Positions 7,593-16,683 of a DNA stretch of 64,000 bases are shown here, in pieces. Under the pieces are notes generated by a model. The model made no database searches, was not told where the DNA came from, and worked only from the letters and a program-made list of their open reading frames with translations. Location of the stretch: contig JBBCGJ010000001.1 of the NCBI GenBank assembly GCA_037200985.1, forward strand, positions 3,138,756 to 3,202,755. Direction: 5' to 3'. Every line of letters starts with the position of its first letter. The stretch's first letter is position 1. The DNA comes from Rhizomicrobium sp. Lineage in GTDB: Bacteria; Pseudomonadota; Alphaproteobacteria; Micropepsales; Micropepsaceae. The position numbers were made by a program, and so were the translations under genes.

Positions 7593-8540
7593 TCATGCGG
7601 TAGCGAAGCGGTCCAGCGCGGCGACGATGCTTTCGCGCATGCCGGGCGTCCGCATCTCGTGGCCGGCGTCGTGGATGACGACGAGTTCGCTGCCGGGCCA
7701 GGCGCGCGACAACGCCCAGGCGGTGTCGATCGGCGAGCCGAGATCGAGGCGGCCATGGATCAGCACGCCGGGAATGCCGACAAGCTTGTAGGCGCCCCGG
7801 ATCAGCGCGCCCTCCTCCAGCCAGGCGCCGCGCCGGAAGTAATGCGTGACGATGCGCGCGAACGCCATGCGGAAGCGCGGATCGGCATAGCGCGGGTGTG
7901 GCTTGCGGCCCGGCGCGGTGGAGACCACGGCGTCTTCCCAGTCGCACCAGTCGCGCGCCGCTTTCTCGCGCACCGCCGGATCGGAATCGTTTAGCAGACG
8001 CGCATAGGCTTCGACCAGATCGTCGCCCGCCGCCCCGGCGCGGAAGCGTGCCCACGCCTCGGGGAAATAGCGGCCCGCGTCGTGATAGAGCCAATGGATT
8101 TCCGATCGCCGCGTGGTCGTCACGCTCGACAGCACCATGGCGCGCACGCGCCCCGGATGCGCCTGCGCATAGGCCAGCGCCAGCGTCGTGCCCCAGGAAC
8201 TGCCGAACAGGAGCCAGTGCTCGATGCCGAGATGCGCACGGAGCTTTTCAAGATCGGCGATCAGATGCGCCGTCGTATTGGTGGAAAGGTCGGTCGCGAC
8301 ATCGCCCGCATGCGGCGTGCTGCGGCCGGCATTGCGCTGATCGAACAGCACGACGCGATAGCGCGCGGGATCGAAGAAGCGCCGGACATCCGGCATGCAG
8401 CCCGAACCCGGCCCGCCATGCAGGACGACGGCCGGCGTGCCGGAGGGATTGCCGCACACTTCCCAATAGAGGCGATGACCCTCCCCCACATCGAGCATGC
8501 CGCTGTCGAAGGGCTCGATCTTCGGGTAGAGGTCCGGCAT
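7593..8540 (-). CDS. pip: Proline iminopeptidase (alpha/beta hydrolase, peptidase S33)
   Basis: The enzyme removes N-terminal proline from peptides in the cytoplasm. The 315-aa protein has the family features in order: LYPKIEPFDSGMLDVGEGHRLYW, the oxyanion loop HGGPGSGC, VVLFDQRNAGRSTPH, the nucleophile elbow GSSWGTTLALAYAQ with the catalytic Ser, LVGIPGVLIHGRLDLGSP with the acid residue, and DAGHEM with the catalytic His. Length and motif order match bacterial proline iminopeptidases throughout. It stands alone, convergent with flhB. Confidence 0.92.
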   Translation of the reverse strand: MPDLYPKIEPFDSGMLDVGEGHRLYWEVCGNPSGTPAVVLHGGPGSGCMPDVRRFFDPARYRVVLFDQRNAGRSTPHAGDVATDLSTNTTAHLIADLEKLRAHLGIEHWLLFGSSWGTTLALAYAQAHPGRVRAMVLSSVTTTRRSEIHWLYHDAGRYFPEAWARFRAGAAGDDLVEAYARLLNDSDPAVREKAARDWCDWEDAVVSTAPGRKPHPRYADPRFRMAFARIVTHYFRRGAWLEEGALIRGAYKLVGIPGVLIHGRLDLGSPIDTAWALSRAWPGSELVVIHDAGHEMRTPGMRESIVAALDRFATA

Positions 8541-8570
8541 CAGCGGACGATAGCAATGGCACCCAACGGT

Positions 8571-8673
8571 GTCATCCGCCGTGAGTTCGTAGCGACAGCG
8601 TGCGAACGGCGGGCCCAGGTGACATCTGCTCTACAAGATGTCACCTGGGCGGCCCGCATTCGCGGGCCATGAC
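8571..8673. repeat. Composite palindromic repeat upstream of the proline iminopeptidase
   Basis: The element runs from GTCAT to ATGAC. At its core is a perfect 15-bp inverted repeat with an 8-base loop (arms 8613-8627 and 8636-8650). The left part carries TTCGTAGCGACAGCGT, shared with the element at 5357-5470. The right part carries GCCCGC/GCGGGC, shared with the elements at 40558 and 45057. The sharing links the three repeat types. Confidence 0.75.
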
Positions 8674-8725
8674 AGTTTTTTTGAAATGGCAGACTTCCGT
8701 TGAACCCGCGGCCTGCCGGTCAGCA

Positions 8726-9628
8726 CTACTTGCACAGCGTGTCGAAGGGCAACACCTTGACGTTGCGCGGGATGAAGCTCACGCCACGGGCAAGCAGCGC
8801 CTGTTCGAGATTCGCCGGCGTCGGCGGCAGGCGCGGATCGAGCTGCGCCGCGTAGAACGGATCGCGCTCGGCCTCTTCCAGCGGCAGATAGCTCACGCCC
8901 CGGGTCTTATAGAGGTCCAGCAGGCGCGGCATCATACGGGCGTCGAAGGCGCCCAGATGCATCAGGAGCACATAGGCGATGTCGCGGCCGAACAGCTGCA
9001 TCGACAGATTGTGGTAATAGGCCAGACTCGCATCCGCGGCCGTCAGGAAGGCGGCTTCCATCGTCGCGACGGTCGCGTCGTCCTTCTTGGCGACGCAGCG
9101 CGCATAGGCGTCGTTCCACTGATAGTCGTCGAAGCTCATCGTCACCGCGGCGATGCGGTAGCCGTGCATCGCCAGGAAGGCGCGCGCCTCCAGGTGCTTG
9201 GCCAGCGTGTCGCCCTCGGCGAGATAGGGATAGCGCAGCCAGTGCCAGTCCTGGCCCGTCATCAGCGGCGCGATCGCGGCTTCGCCCTTCAGCGTGTCGG
9301 CGCTCCATTCCGCCGTCGTGTGCGCGTTCAGGCTCATATGCGAATAGGTGTGGTTGGCGAGCGGAAAGCCGGCGTCGCGCCAGAGCCTGAGCACCGGCGC
9401 GGAGGGCGGATCGTCCGTCAGCCTGAGCCCGTTGACGAAGCCGTAGACCGGCCCGGTATTAGCCGCCTTGAGCGCGGCGAGGATCTTCGCCGCGATCTCG
9501 ACCCGTGTCGTGCCCTCGGGGAGCATGGCGTGCGAGGGCAGGTCGTCGAAGGTGATGGCGATCTTCATCTCGGCCGCCGCCGGAGCGGCGAACAGGCAAA
9601 GGGCGGCGGCCAGGAACAGCTTTTTCAT
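8726..9628 (-). CDS. Secreted polysaccharide deacetylase-family protein
   Basis: This 300-aa protein has a signal peptide (MKKLFLAAALCLFAAPAAAE) followed by a NodB-type deacetylase domain. AITFDDLPSH carries the catalytic and metal Asp pair, and NHTYSHMS carries the HxxxH metal site. LRYPYLAEGD matches the third motif. Family members remove acetyl groups from chitin, peptidoglycan or related glycans; the substrate here is unknown. Its ATG overlaps the stop of the upstream esterase gene (ATGA at 9625-9628), so the two are probably coupled and both exported. Confidence 0.85.
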   Translation of the reverse strand: MKKLFLAAALCLFAAPAAAEMKIAITFDDLPSHAMLPEGTTRVEIAAKILAALKAANTGPVYGFVNGLRLTDDPPSAPVLRLWRDAGFPLANHTYSHMSLNAHTTAEWSADTLKGEAAIAPLMTGQDWHWLRYPYLAEGDTLAKHLEARAFLAMHGYRIAAVTMSFDDYQWNDAYARCVAKKDDATVATMEAAFLTAADASLAYYHNLSMQLFGRDIAYVLLMHLGAFDARMMPRLLDLYKTRGVSYLPLEEAERDPFYAAQLDPRLPPTPANLEQALLARGVSFIPRNVKVLPFDTLCK

Positions 9629-11046
9629 TTCCGTTTTCCGGGATGGGCGGGACGATGGACGACGGGCGGGGGCGCGAAGAAGCCGAGCGGGATCAGCTCC
9701 GCCATCGCCTTGTAGCCTTCGACCGAGGGATGGATGTGGTCGCCGCTGTCGAAGGCCGGCAGGAGGTGATCGGGCGCGGCCGGATCGCGCAGCGCCGCGT
9801 CGAAATCGGCCACGGCGTCGACATTGCCGGTGCCGCGGATCCAGGCGTTGAGCGCCTGTCGGTCGGCCTCGTTCGCCGGCGTCGGGTGGTAATAGGTGAA
9901 GCTCATGAAGGGCGGCAGCGTGCCGGCCATCACCTTGATGCCGTGGTCGTGCGCCCGCTGCACGATCTGGCGATAGGCCGCGATGGTGCGCGCCACCAGC
10001 GCCTCGTGATCCGGCGCCGCCGCCGCCGCGTCGCGCGTCAGCATCCCCAGGTCGTTGATGCCTTCGAGCAGGATCAGCCAGCGCACGCCGCCCTGGGCGA
10101 GCACGTCGCGGTCGAAGCGCGCCAGCGCGTTGGGGCCGAGCCCGTCCAGCAAAACCCGGTTGCCGCCGATTCCCATGTTGAGCACGCCGATGCCGCGCGT
10201 CGCGGGATTGGCGGCGAGCCTGCGCGCGAGATCGTCGGGCCAGCGATTGTTCGCATTGGGAATCGAGCCGCGCCCGTCGGTGATCGAATCCCCGAGCGCG
10301 ACGACCGCGCTCCGCGCGCCCGGGCCCCGGACCTCGACCGCCTCGATCAGATACCAATGCTCGAGCATCGTGTAGGGCGACGGCGTCGCCGCCGCGAGCT
10401 GGTCGCCCGGCGCCAGGAACGCCGCGGCGCGCGCGCCGGGATGGCCGGTCGGCTGGAAATCGAGCTGGTCGTAATGGAGCGTGATCGTCAGGTCGGACAG
10501 CGGCGCCACCGGAAACGCCAGCGGATCGGAGAGGAAATCGGCGCCGGCGGGGATGGTTACGTCGCTCCGTCCCGCGAAGGACAGGGCGGCATCGGTCTCA
10601 GGCACGATGACCCCGAGCAGGCCGGGCATCGGCCGGGCGACATGCACCGCCGTCAGATGCAGGGGCGCGGCGCCATAGGCGTTGGAAATCCGCACACGGA
10701 TCGTCTGGCCGCCGACCGAGAGATGCATGGTCTGGCGCAAAGTGGTGTCGCGCAGCGCCTCGGCCGGGAGCTGGTTCGCCGGCTCGGGCAATTGCTGCGC
10801 CGCCGACCAGGTACCGATCCATCTCAGTTCTCCCACTGCCCCTTTGGGGGGCAAGGCGGGTGGTGCCGCGCGCGCGGATTTCGGCGATCGATGGGTTGGA
10901 TGGGCAGCGCGCAGAACATGATGGACCGACGGATGGCTTTGCCGCCCCCCGGCCCTCTGCCCCTGCGGGGGCGAGGGAGACGATGACGCCGCGTATGCGC
11001 TCACGAAGGCGGCGAACAGCGCTGCCGCGATCCCTAACCCTCTCAA
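9625..11046 (-). CDS. Secreted SGNH/GDSL hydrolase with a repeat-derived insert after the signal peptide
   Basis: This 473-aa exported esterase begins with a signal peptide (MRGLGIAAALFAAFVSAYA). The C-terminal half is an SGNH domain: VVALGDSITDGRG holds the nucleophile Ser, GIGGNRVL and LLEGINDLG are the Gly and Asn blocks, and DHIHPS holds the Asp and His. A jelly-roll-like N-terminal domain precedes it. Residues about 23-73 are encoded by a 152-bp repeat element (10829-10980) and form a basic, low-complexity linker absent from typical family members. It is translationally coupled to the deacetylase downstream. The likely role is deacylation of an extracellular glycan or ester. Confidence 0.87.
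   Translation of the reverse strand: MRGLGIAAALFAAFVSAYAASSSPSPPQGQRAGGRQSHPSVHHVLRAAHPTHRSPKSARAAPPALPPKGAVGELRWIGTWSAAQQLPEPANQLPAEALRDTTLRQTMHLSVGGQTIRVRISNAYGAAPLHLTAVHVARPMPGLLGVIVPETDAALSFAGRSDVTIPAGADFLSDPLAFPVAPLSDLTITLHYDQLDFQPTGHPGARAAAFLAPGDQLAAATPSPYTMLEHWYLIEAVEVRGPGARSAVVALGDSITDGRGSIPNANNRWPDDLARRLAANPATRGIGVLNMGIGGNRVLLDGLGPNALARFDRDVLAQGGVRWLILLEGINDLGMLTRDAAAAAPDHEALVARTIAAYRQIVQRAHDHGIKVMAGTLPPFMSFTYYHPTPANEADRQALNAWIRGTGNVDAVADFDAALRDPAAPDHLLPAFDSGDHIHPSVEGYKAMAELIPLGFFAPPPVVHRPAHPGKRK
10829..10980. repeat. 152-bp inverted-repeat element inside the GDSL hydrolase gene
   Basis: The element begins TCTCCCACTGCCCC and ends with GGGGGCGAGGGAGA, imperfect terminal inverted repeats with internal hairpins. 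It lies wholly within the open frame of the esterase gene, between the signal peptide and the mature domain, and keeps the frame open. Confidence 0.65.
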
Positions 11047-11185
11047 CGCTTCCGCCCGCTTGTTCTTGGTACCGATACCAGAAGGCTATCCATTGGCATT
11101 TATCAATGCAATGCGACGACCCCTTAACGAACGGTGCCGATTAGGCCCGGGGCACAAAAGAGCCTACCTTGGGAGGGTACGAATC

Positions 11186-13306
11186 ATGATGGCAACCCGC
11201 GTTTTCAGCAGCAGTCTGGGCATACCGGCCGGCGCCTGGCGCTGGGCGGCGCTGGGTTTCGTCTTCCTGGCGCTGGGCTCGGCGGGATTGGCGGTGGCGA
11301 CGCCCCATGCGGTCGGCTGGGCCGGGGTCATGCTGCTGGCGGCGATCGGCGCGGTCGCGAGCCTCTTCCTCTTTGCGGTATGGCCGAAGGACAAGGTCTC
11401 CGCCGCCGACGCCAGGCGCGTTGCCGAGGCCGCGGCGCGGGCCAATATCGCCTGGGCGATCACCGCCACGGACGGCGCCGTGGTCGACTGCAACGACGTC
11501 TATCGCCGCATGTCGGGCGCCAAGGAGGGCGAGTCCGCCCCGCCGCCGGAACTGGCGCTGGCGGGCGAGCCGTCCGCCGCCGTGCTCTATCGCCTGACGC
11601 GCGGCGCCGCCGACGGCGTGCCGCGCGAGGAATCCTTCGCGGTCGGTCCGGGCATCGAACTCGTCGCCGCCGTCCGGCCGCTGTCGGGCGGGCAGACCGC
11701 CTGGTGGTTCACGCCGCGCCTGTCGAGCCCTTCGGTGCAGGCCGCGCCCGCCAAGCCGGTCGCCGCGCCCGCACCGGTGACCGCGCCGGCCGCCATCGGC
11801 GACATCTTCCGCGACGCGCCGGTCGGCGTCGCTTTCGCCGGCAGCGACGGCAAGATCGCCGACGCCAATCCGGCCTTCGCGAAATTCTTCGGCGTGACGG
11901 GCGCGCTGGCGGGGCGGCCGTTCGGCGAACTGGTCGAGGGCGCCGACCGCGCCCGTGTGGTGGAGCTCATCGCGCAGGCGGCGCAGGGCGCGCACAACGT
12001 CGCCAGCGCCGAATTGCGCGCCGCGGGGATCGACGAGCGCACGGCGGAATTGTTCGCCTCGCCGATCAGCGGCGGCCGCGCCATCCTCTATCTCGTCGAC
12101 GTGTCCGAGCAGAAGGCGCTGGAGACCAAATTCGCCCAGAGCCAGAAGATGCAGGCGGTCGGCCAGCTTGCCGGCGGCGTGGCGCACGACTTCAACAACC
12201 TGCTCACGGTCATCATCGGCAATTCCGAATTCCTCCTGATGCGGCACCAGGCGGGCGATCCGTCGTTCAAGGAGATCAACGAGATCCACCAGAACGCGCT
12301 GCGCGCCGCGACGCTGGTGGGCCAGCTTCTCGCCTTTTCGCGCAAGCAGACCATGCAGCCCAAGGTGCTGGCGGTGCGCGACGTGGTCGGCGAGCTGGCG
12401 CTCATGCTGCGCCGGCTGCTGCGCGAGGGCGTCGATCTCAAGCTCGAGCACGGGCCGGACGTCTGGCCGATCCATGCCGACGAGGCGCAGCTGTCCAACG
12501 CGATCATCAACCTGGTGGTCAATGCCCGCGATGCGATGCCCAAGGGCGGCACGGTGACGATCCGCACCGCGAACGAGGCGGTGACCGCGCCGGTCGCCTT
12601 CGGCACCGGTGTGATGCCGGCCGGCGACTATGTCCGCCTGGACGTGTCCGACACCGGCACCGGCATCGCCAAGGAGCATCTGGGCAAGATCTTCGATCCC
12701 TTCTTCACGACCAAGCCCGTGGGCCAGGGCACGGGGCTTGGGCTCGCGACCGTCTACGGCATCGTCAAGCAGACCGGCGGCTTCATCATGGTCGACTCGG
12801 AGATCGGCAAGGGCACGACCTTCCGCATCTACCTGCCGCGCCACCGCATCGACGCCAACGCCGCCGTCACCGCCGAGCCGGAACGCGCCGGGCCGCGCGA
12901 CGTGACGGGCCAGGACACGATCCTGCTGGTGGAGGACGAAGAGGCGGTGCGCAGCTTCGCGGCCCGCGCCCTCAAGATGCGCGGCTACAGCGTGCTGGAG
13001 GCGAGCGGCGGCGAGGAAGCGCTGGAGATCGTGAAGAACGCCAAGGCGCCCATCGACCTGCTTATTACGGATGTCGTGATGCCGAACATGGACGGCCCGA
13101 CGCTGGTGCGCGCCGTCAAGCGGATCAAGCCCGAGATGGCGGTGATCTTCATGAGCGGCTACGCCGAGGAAGCCTTCCGCCGCAACGACGAGAAGGCCGA
13201 GGACCTGCACTTCCTGCCCAAGCCGTTCGGGCTGAAACAGCTCGCGGCCAAGGTGAAGGAAGTGCTGAGCGGCGCGCCGGCGCCGAAGCGCGTGGTGGGC
13301 GAATAG
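11186..13306 (+). CDS. cckA: CckA-type hybrid histidine kinase
   Basis: CckA is the membrane hybrid kinase that feeds phosphate through ChpT to CtrA in Alphaproteobacteria. The 706-aa protein has two N-terminal membrane helices, a weak PAS-like region near residue 90 and a clear PAS around IFRDAPVGVAFAGSDGK. The DHp segment QKMQAVGQLAGGVAHDFNNLL carries His334. The ATPase domain has NLVVNARDAM and DTGTGIAKEHLGKIFDPFFTTK, and the C-terminal receiver has Asp629 in LLITDVVMPNMDG. The start ATG 11186 follows GGGAGG. The H-box context is the CckA type. Its presence agrees with the CtrA boxes at the flagellar genes. Confidence 0.87.
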   Translation: MMATRVFSSSLGIPAGAWRWAALGFVFLALGSAGLAVATPHAVGWAGVMLLAAIGAVASLFLFAVWPKDKVSAADARRVAEAAARANIAWAITATDGAVVDCNDVYRRMSGAKEGESAPPPELALAGEPSAAVLYRLTRGAADGVPREESFAVGPGIELVAAVRPLSGGQTAWWFTPRLSSPSVQAAPAKPVAAPAPVTAPAAIGDIFRDAPVGVAFAGSDGKIADANPAFAKFFGVTGALAGRPFGELVEGADRARVVELIAQAAQGAHNVASAELRAAGIDERTAELFASPISGGRAILYLVDVSEQKALETKFAQSQKMQAVGQLAGGVAHDFNNLLTVIIGNSEFLLMRHQAGDPSFKEINEIHQNALRAATLVGQLLAFSRKQTMQPKVLAVRDVVGELALMLRRLLREGVDLKLEHGPDVWPIHADEAQLSNAIINLVVNARDAMPKGGTVTIRTANEAVTAPVAFGTGVMPAGDYVRLDVSDTGTGIAKEHLGKIFDPFFTTKPVGQGTGLGLATVYGIVKQTGGFIMVDSEIGKGTTFRIYLPRHRIDANAAVTAEPERAGPRDVTGQDTILLVEDEEAVRSFAARALKMRGYSVLEASGGEEALEIVKNAKAPIDLLITDVVMPNMDGPTLVRAVKRIKPEMAVIFMSGYAEEAFRRNDEKAEDLHFLPKPFGLKQLAAKVKEVLSGAPAPKRVVGE

Positions 13307-13310
13307 CGCC

Positions 13311-14276
13311 TTGAATATCCCCGTCATCGACATCGCGCCGTTTTCTTCGAGCGACGGCCGCGCGGCCGTCGCGGCGCAGTGGAACGCGGCGATGCGGGGG
13401 ACCGGGTTCGCGCTGATCGGCGGTCATGGCATAGACAGCGCATTAATCGATGGCATCTATGCGCATGCGCAGGCGTTCTTCGCGCGGCCGCTCGCGGAGA
13501 AGACGAAGCTCACTTTTCCGGACAAGGGACGCGGCCAGGGCTATCTGCCGTTGCGGAGCGAAATCGTCGGCAGCGGGCGCGATCCGCAGGCGCGGCCCGA
13601 TCTCTGCGAGTCCCTCACCTTCGCCAATCCGCGCTTCGACCGCGCCGCGCCGGACACTGCGCTGGACGCACGGCTCTATCGCGCCAATCTGTGGCCGCAC
13701 GACATGCCGGGCTTCCGCGAGACGGTGGAGGCCTATATTGCGGCGGGGCAGCGCCTCGCGCTGGACCTGATGCGGCTGAGCGCGGTGGCGCTCGATCTGC
13801 CGGAGGACTATTTCGCGCCGTTCTTCGACAAGATGGAATTGAATCTGCGCTGCGTGCTCTATCCCGACCAGCCCGAGGCGCCGGGCGCACATGAATTGCG
13901 CTATGGCCCGCACACCGATTTCTCCGGCTTCACGATCCTGCGCCAGGACGCGGCGCCGGGCGGGCTCCAGGTGAAGAGCGGCGCCGACTGGATCGACGTG
14001 CCGGCGGTGCCGGGCACCCTCGTCATCAACGCGGGCGACCTGATCCAGCGCTGGACCAACGACCGCTGGGTGTCGAACGTGCACCGCGTCGTCAATCCGC
14101 CGCGCGATGTGAAGACGGGGACGCGGCGGCTTTCCATCGTGCTGTTCACCGGACCGAACAGCGACGCGCGGATCGAGTGCCTGCCGGGTTGCGGAGAGGC
14201 CAAATATCCGCCCATTCTCGCCGGACTTCATTCCGAAGAGAGGATGCGGCAGACCTATGGAACGGCTTCTTCCTAA
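13311..14276 (+). CDS. Isopenicillin N synthase-like 2OG-Fe(II) oxygenase
   Basis: The 321-aa protein belongs to the isopenicillin-N-synthase-like Fe(II)/2-oxoglutarate dioxygenase family. It has the N-terminal DIOX_N domain (IPVIDIAPFSS) and the Fe-binding HxD in GPHTDFSGFTIL. The distal His is in SNVHRVVNPP and the 2OG-binding RxS in RRLSIVLF. Translation appears to begin at TTG 13311, four bases after the cckA stop, so it may be read from the cckA transcript. The substrate is unknown. The 3' end overlaps the next gene by 20 bases. Confidence 0.85.
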   Translation: MNIPVIDIAPFSSSDGRAAVAAQWNAAMRGTGFALIGGHGIDSALIDGIYAHAQAFFARPLAEKTKLTFPDKGRGQGYLPLRSEIVGSGRDPQARPDLCESLTFANPRFDRAAPDTALDARLYRANLWPHDMPGFRETVEAYIAAGQRLALDLMRLSAVALDLPEDYFAPFFDKMELNLRCVLYPDQPEAPGAHELRYGPHTDFSGFTILRQDAAPGGLQVKSGADWIDVPAVPGTLVINAGDLIQRWTNDRWVSNVHRVVNPPRDVKTGTRRLSIVLFTGPNSDARIECLPGCGEAKYPPILAGLHSEERMRQTYGTASS

Positions 14277-15867
14277 GACTGTCATGCCCGCGCAGGCGGG
14301 CATCCAGGGACGCAAGCGACTCTGGATGCCCGCCTGCGTGGGCATGACGATTTTGCTTGCGGCGCTGGCAGCGCACGCCGCACCGCCGTCGCGCGAGGCT
14401 CGCGTCGCCGCCGTGATCGCGCACGCCGCCGCCTCGCCTCCCGCCTTGCGCGTCCTGCTGCAGCCCATGCCGAAGGGCGGCGACCTGCACAACCATCTCG
14501 ACGGCTCGGTCTATGCCGAGGATTATCTCCAATGGGCGAGCGACGACGGCGACTGCATCGCGCGCGCCACGCGGGCGATCACGCCGCCGCCCTGCGCGGC
14601 CGACGCCGTGCCGGCCAAGGACTTGGTCTCGCGCGATCCGAAGTTCTACCAGGAGACCATCGACGCGCTGTCGATGCGCAACTGGTTTCCCGGCAGCGGC
14701 ACCGGCGAGGCCTCGGGCCACGACCACACTTTCGCGACGTTCGGGCGGTTCATCCCGGCCGGGGCGGGGCATCTGAGCGACATGCTGGTGGCGACGCGGC
14801 GGATCGCGGCGGCCGATCATGTGACCTATATCGAGCAGATGACCGATCCCGCGGCTGCGTTCGCGCCCGCGCTGTTCGGCGACGACGTCGCGTTCGACGC
14901 CGCCGATCTGTCCCGGAGCTTCGACGCGGTGGCTCCGAAACTTCCGGCCCCGGCCGCCGCGGCGCGCGCCGAATACGACGCGGCCGAGGCGAAGATGCGC
15001 GCGGCGCTGGCCTGCGGCACGCCGAGGGCCGACGCCGCCTGCGACGTGGCGGTGCATTATCTCTTCTATGCCGTGCGCACGCTGCCGCCCAAACAGGTGT
15101 TCGCGCAGATCGCGCTGGGCTTCACGCTGGCCGCGACCGATCCGCGCTTCGTCGGCGTCGATCTCGTGGCGCCGGAGGACGATCCCGTCAGCCTGCGCGA
15201 TTTCGAGCTGCAGATGCGGATGTTCCGCTTCTTCAAGACCTGCTTTCCCGGGGTGAACCTGTCGCTGCATGCCGGCGAGCTGGCGCTGGGCCTGGTGCCG
15301 CCGACGGAGCTCGGCTTCCACATCCGCGACACGGTCGAGATCGCGGGAGCGCGGCGGATCGGGCACGGCTATTCGATTCCTTATGAGCGCGACGCCGCCG
15401 GTCTGCTGGCGGAGATGGCGGCGAAGAAGATCGCGGTCGAGATCAACCTCACCAGCAACGACATCACGCCGGGGATCAAGGGCGCGGAGCATCCGCTGGC
15501 GCTCTACCGCCGCGCCGGCGTGCCGGTGACGCTTTCGGCCGACGACGAGGGCGTGTTCCGCATCGATCTCACCCACGAATATGTCCGCGCCGCGACGGAG
15601 CAGAATCTCGGCTATCTCGATCTCAAGAAACTCGCGCGCAACGGCCTGGAATACAGCTTCCTGCCGGGCCAAAGCCTTTGGCAGAGCGGCGACTACGCCA
15701 AGCCGGCACCCGCCTGCGCCGGCAATCCGCCGGGCGCCGCGACGCCGAGCGCGCCTTGCGCCGCCTTCCTGGCGGAAAACGAGAAGGCCGCTATTCAATG
15801 GCGGTTCGAGCGCGAGATCGCGGCCTATGAGGATGCGGTCCTGGCCGGCCTTTTCGCGAAACACTGA
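14257..15867 (+). CDS. Exported adenosine deaminase-like hydrolase with repeat-encoded N-terminus
   Basis: The protein belongs to the adenosine/AMP deaminase superfamily, closest to the longer secreted (ADGF-like) type. The metal-binding motif is GGDLHNHLDGS (HxH). SLHAGE carries the catalytic Glu, RIGHGY the zinc His, and LSADDEG the final Asp pair. The likely reaction is deamination of an extracellular purine nucleoside. The first about 31 codons overlap a GTCAT palindromic repeat (14281-14348). A short signal-like segment, ILLAALAAHAAP, follows directly. The true start may be ATG 14257, 14326 or 14344; the longest frame is given (536 aa). It overlaps the upstream oxygenase. Confidence 0.82.
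   Translation: MERLLPKTVMPAQAGIQGRKRLWMPACVGMTILLAALAAHAAPPSREARVAAVIAHAAASPPALRVLLQPMPKGGDLHNHLDGSVYAEDYLQWASDDGDCIARATRAITPPPCAADAVPAKDLVSRDPKFYQETIDALSMRNWFPGSGTGEASGHDHTFATFGRFIPAGAGHLSDMLVATRRIAAADHVTYIEQMTDPAAAFAPALFGDDVAFDAADLSRSFDAVAPKLPAPAAAARAEYDAAEAKMRAALACGTPRADAACDVAVHYLFYAVRTLPPKQVFAQIALGFTLAATDPRFVGVDLVAPEDDPVSLRDFELQMRMFRFFKTCFPGVNLSLHAGELALGLVPPTELGFHIRDTVEIAGARRIGHGYSIPYERDAAGLLAEMAAKKIAVEINLTSNDITPGIKGAEHPLALYRRAGVPVTLSADDEGVFRIDLTHEYVRAATEQNLGYLDLKKLARNGLEYSFLPGQSLWQSGDYAKPAPACAGNPPGAATPSAPCAAFLAENEKAAIQWRFEREIAAYEDAVLAGLFAKH
14281..14348. repeat. GTCAT-type palindromic repeat at the 5' end of the deaminase gene
   Basis: A 68-bp copy with arms GTCATGCCCGCGCAGGCGGG and CCCGCCTGCGTGGGCATGAC. 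It is read in frame as MPAQAGIQ...MPACVGMT and immediately precedes the hydrophobic core of the signal peptide. Confidence 0.8.
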
Positions 15868-15945
15868 ACCCGTCACACGAATGTGTAGACCGGCGGCGCC
15901 CGCGATCCCCTAATCTGCCGGCCGTGCTCTTCCCCGGGGGATAGG

Positions 15946-16683
15946 ATGAGACGTCTCGCTCCGATCGCTTTGCCGGTTCTTCTTTTCTGCGGCGTCGCCC
16001 GGGCGGTCGAGCCGCCGGCCTATGTCGCCCAGGCGGTCGTCGATCCGACGCGGCCCAAGGACGACCGCGATGCCGACGCGCTGCGCGATCCCGGCGACAC
16101 CATCGTCCTCGCCGGCGTGAAGCCCGGCATGATCGTCGGCGAGCTTTATCCCTGCGGCGGCTATTTCTCGCGGATGCTGAGCGACGTGGTGGGCGCGAAG
16201 GGCAAGGTCTATGGGCTGGAGACCATGCGCTGGAAGGATTGCCTGCCCACCGACGAGAAGATGGTCGCGAGCCTGCCGCTGAAGAACATGACGGTCGCCG
16301 GCGCGGCGTTCGGCGAATTCACCCTGCCGGAAAAGGTCGATCTGTTCTGGATCACGCAGAATTATCACGACCTGCACATCAAGGAGTATGGCGACGTCGA
16401 CATGGCGGCGTTCAACCGGCATGTCTTCGACTCGCTGAAGCCGGGCGGCATCTATTTCATCCTCGACCATCAGGCGGCCGGCGCGCTGAGCGACGACGAC
16501 ATCGCCAAGCTCCATCGCATCTGGCGCGACCAGATCGTGCGCGAGGTGACGGCGGCGGGCTTCAGGCTGGCCGACGAGGGAAGCTTCCTGCGCCGGCCGG
16601 GCGACGACCACACCAGGTCGATCTTCGATCCGGCGATCCGCGGCCACACGGATCAATACGCGTTGAAATTCGTGAAGCCTTAG
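15946..16683 (+). CDS. Exported class I SAM-dependent methyltransferase-like protein
   Basis: The 245-aa protein has a signal peptide (MRRLAPIALPVLLFCGVARA) and a methyltransferase fold of the COG4798 predicted-methyltransferase kind. Motif I is degenerate (GMIVGELYPCGGYFSRML), followed by KGKVYGLETM, FWITQNYHDLH and the late SLKPGGIYFILDHQA. A periplasmic location is unusual, because S-adenosylmethionine is cytoplasmic, so its activity is uncertain. The stop overlaps the convergent membrane-protein gene by three bases. Confidence 0.75.
   Translation: MRRLAPIALPVLLFCGVARAVEPPAYVAQAVVDPTRPKDDRDADALRDPGDTIVLAGVKPGMIVGELYPCGGYFSRMLSDVVGAKGKVYGLETMRWKDCLPTDEKMVASLPLKNMTVAGAAFGEFTLPEKVDLFWITQNYHDLHIKEYGDVDMAAFNRHVFDSLKPGGIYFILDHQAAGALSDDDIAKLHRIWRDQIVREVTAAGFRLADEGSFLRRPGDDHTRSIFDPAIRGHTDQYALKFVKP

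Noticed and set aside
8726..10357. 543-aa frame running from the esterase region through the deacetylase
   Set aside because: Only the part from ATG 9626-9628 has a signal peptide and deacetylase motifs; the upstream part is a shadow of the esterase gene.
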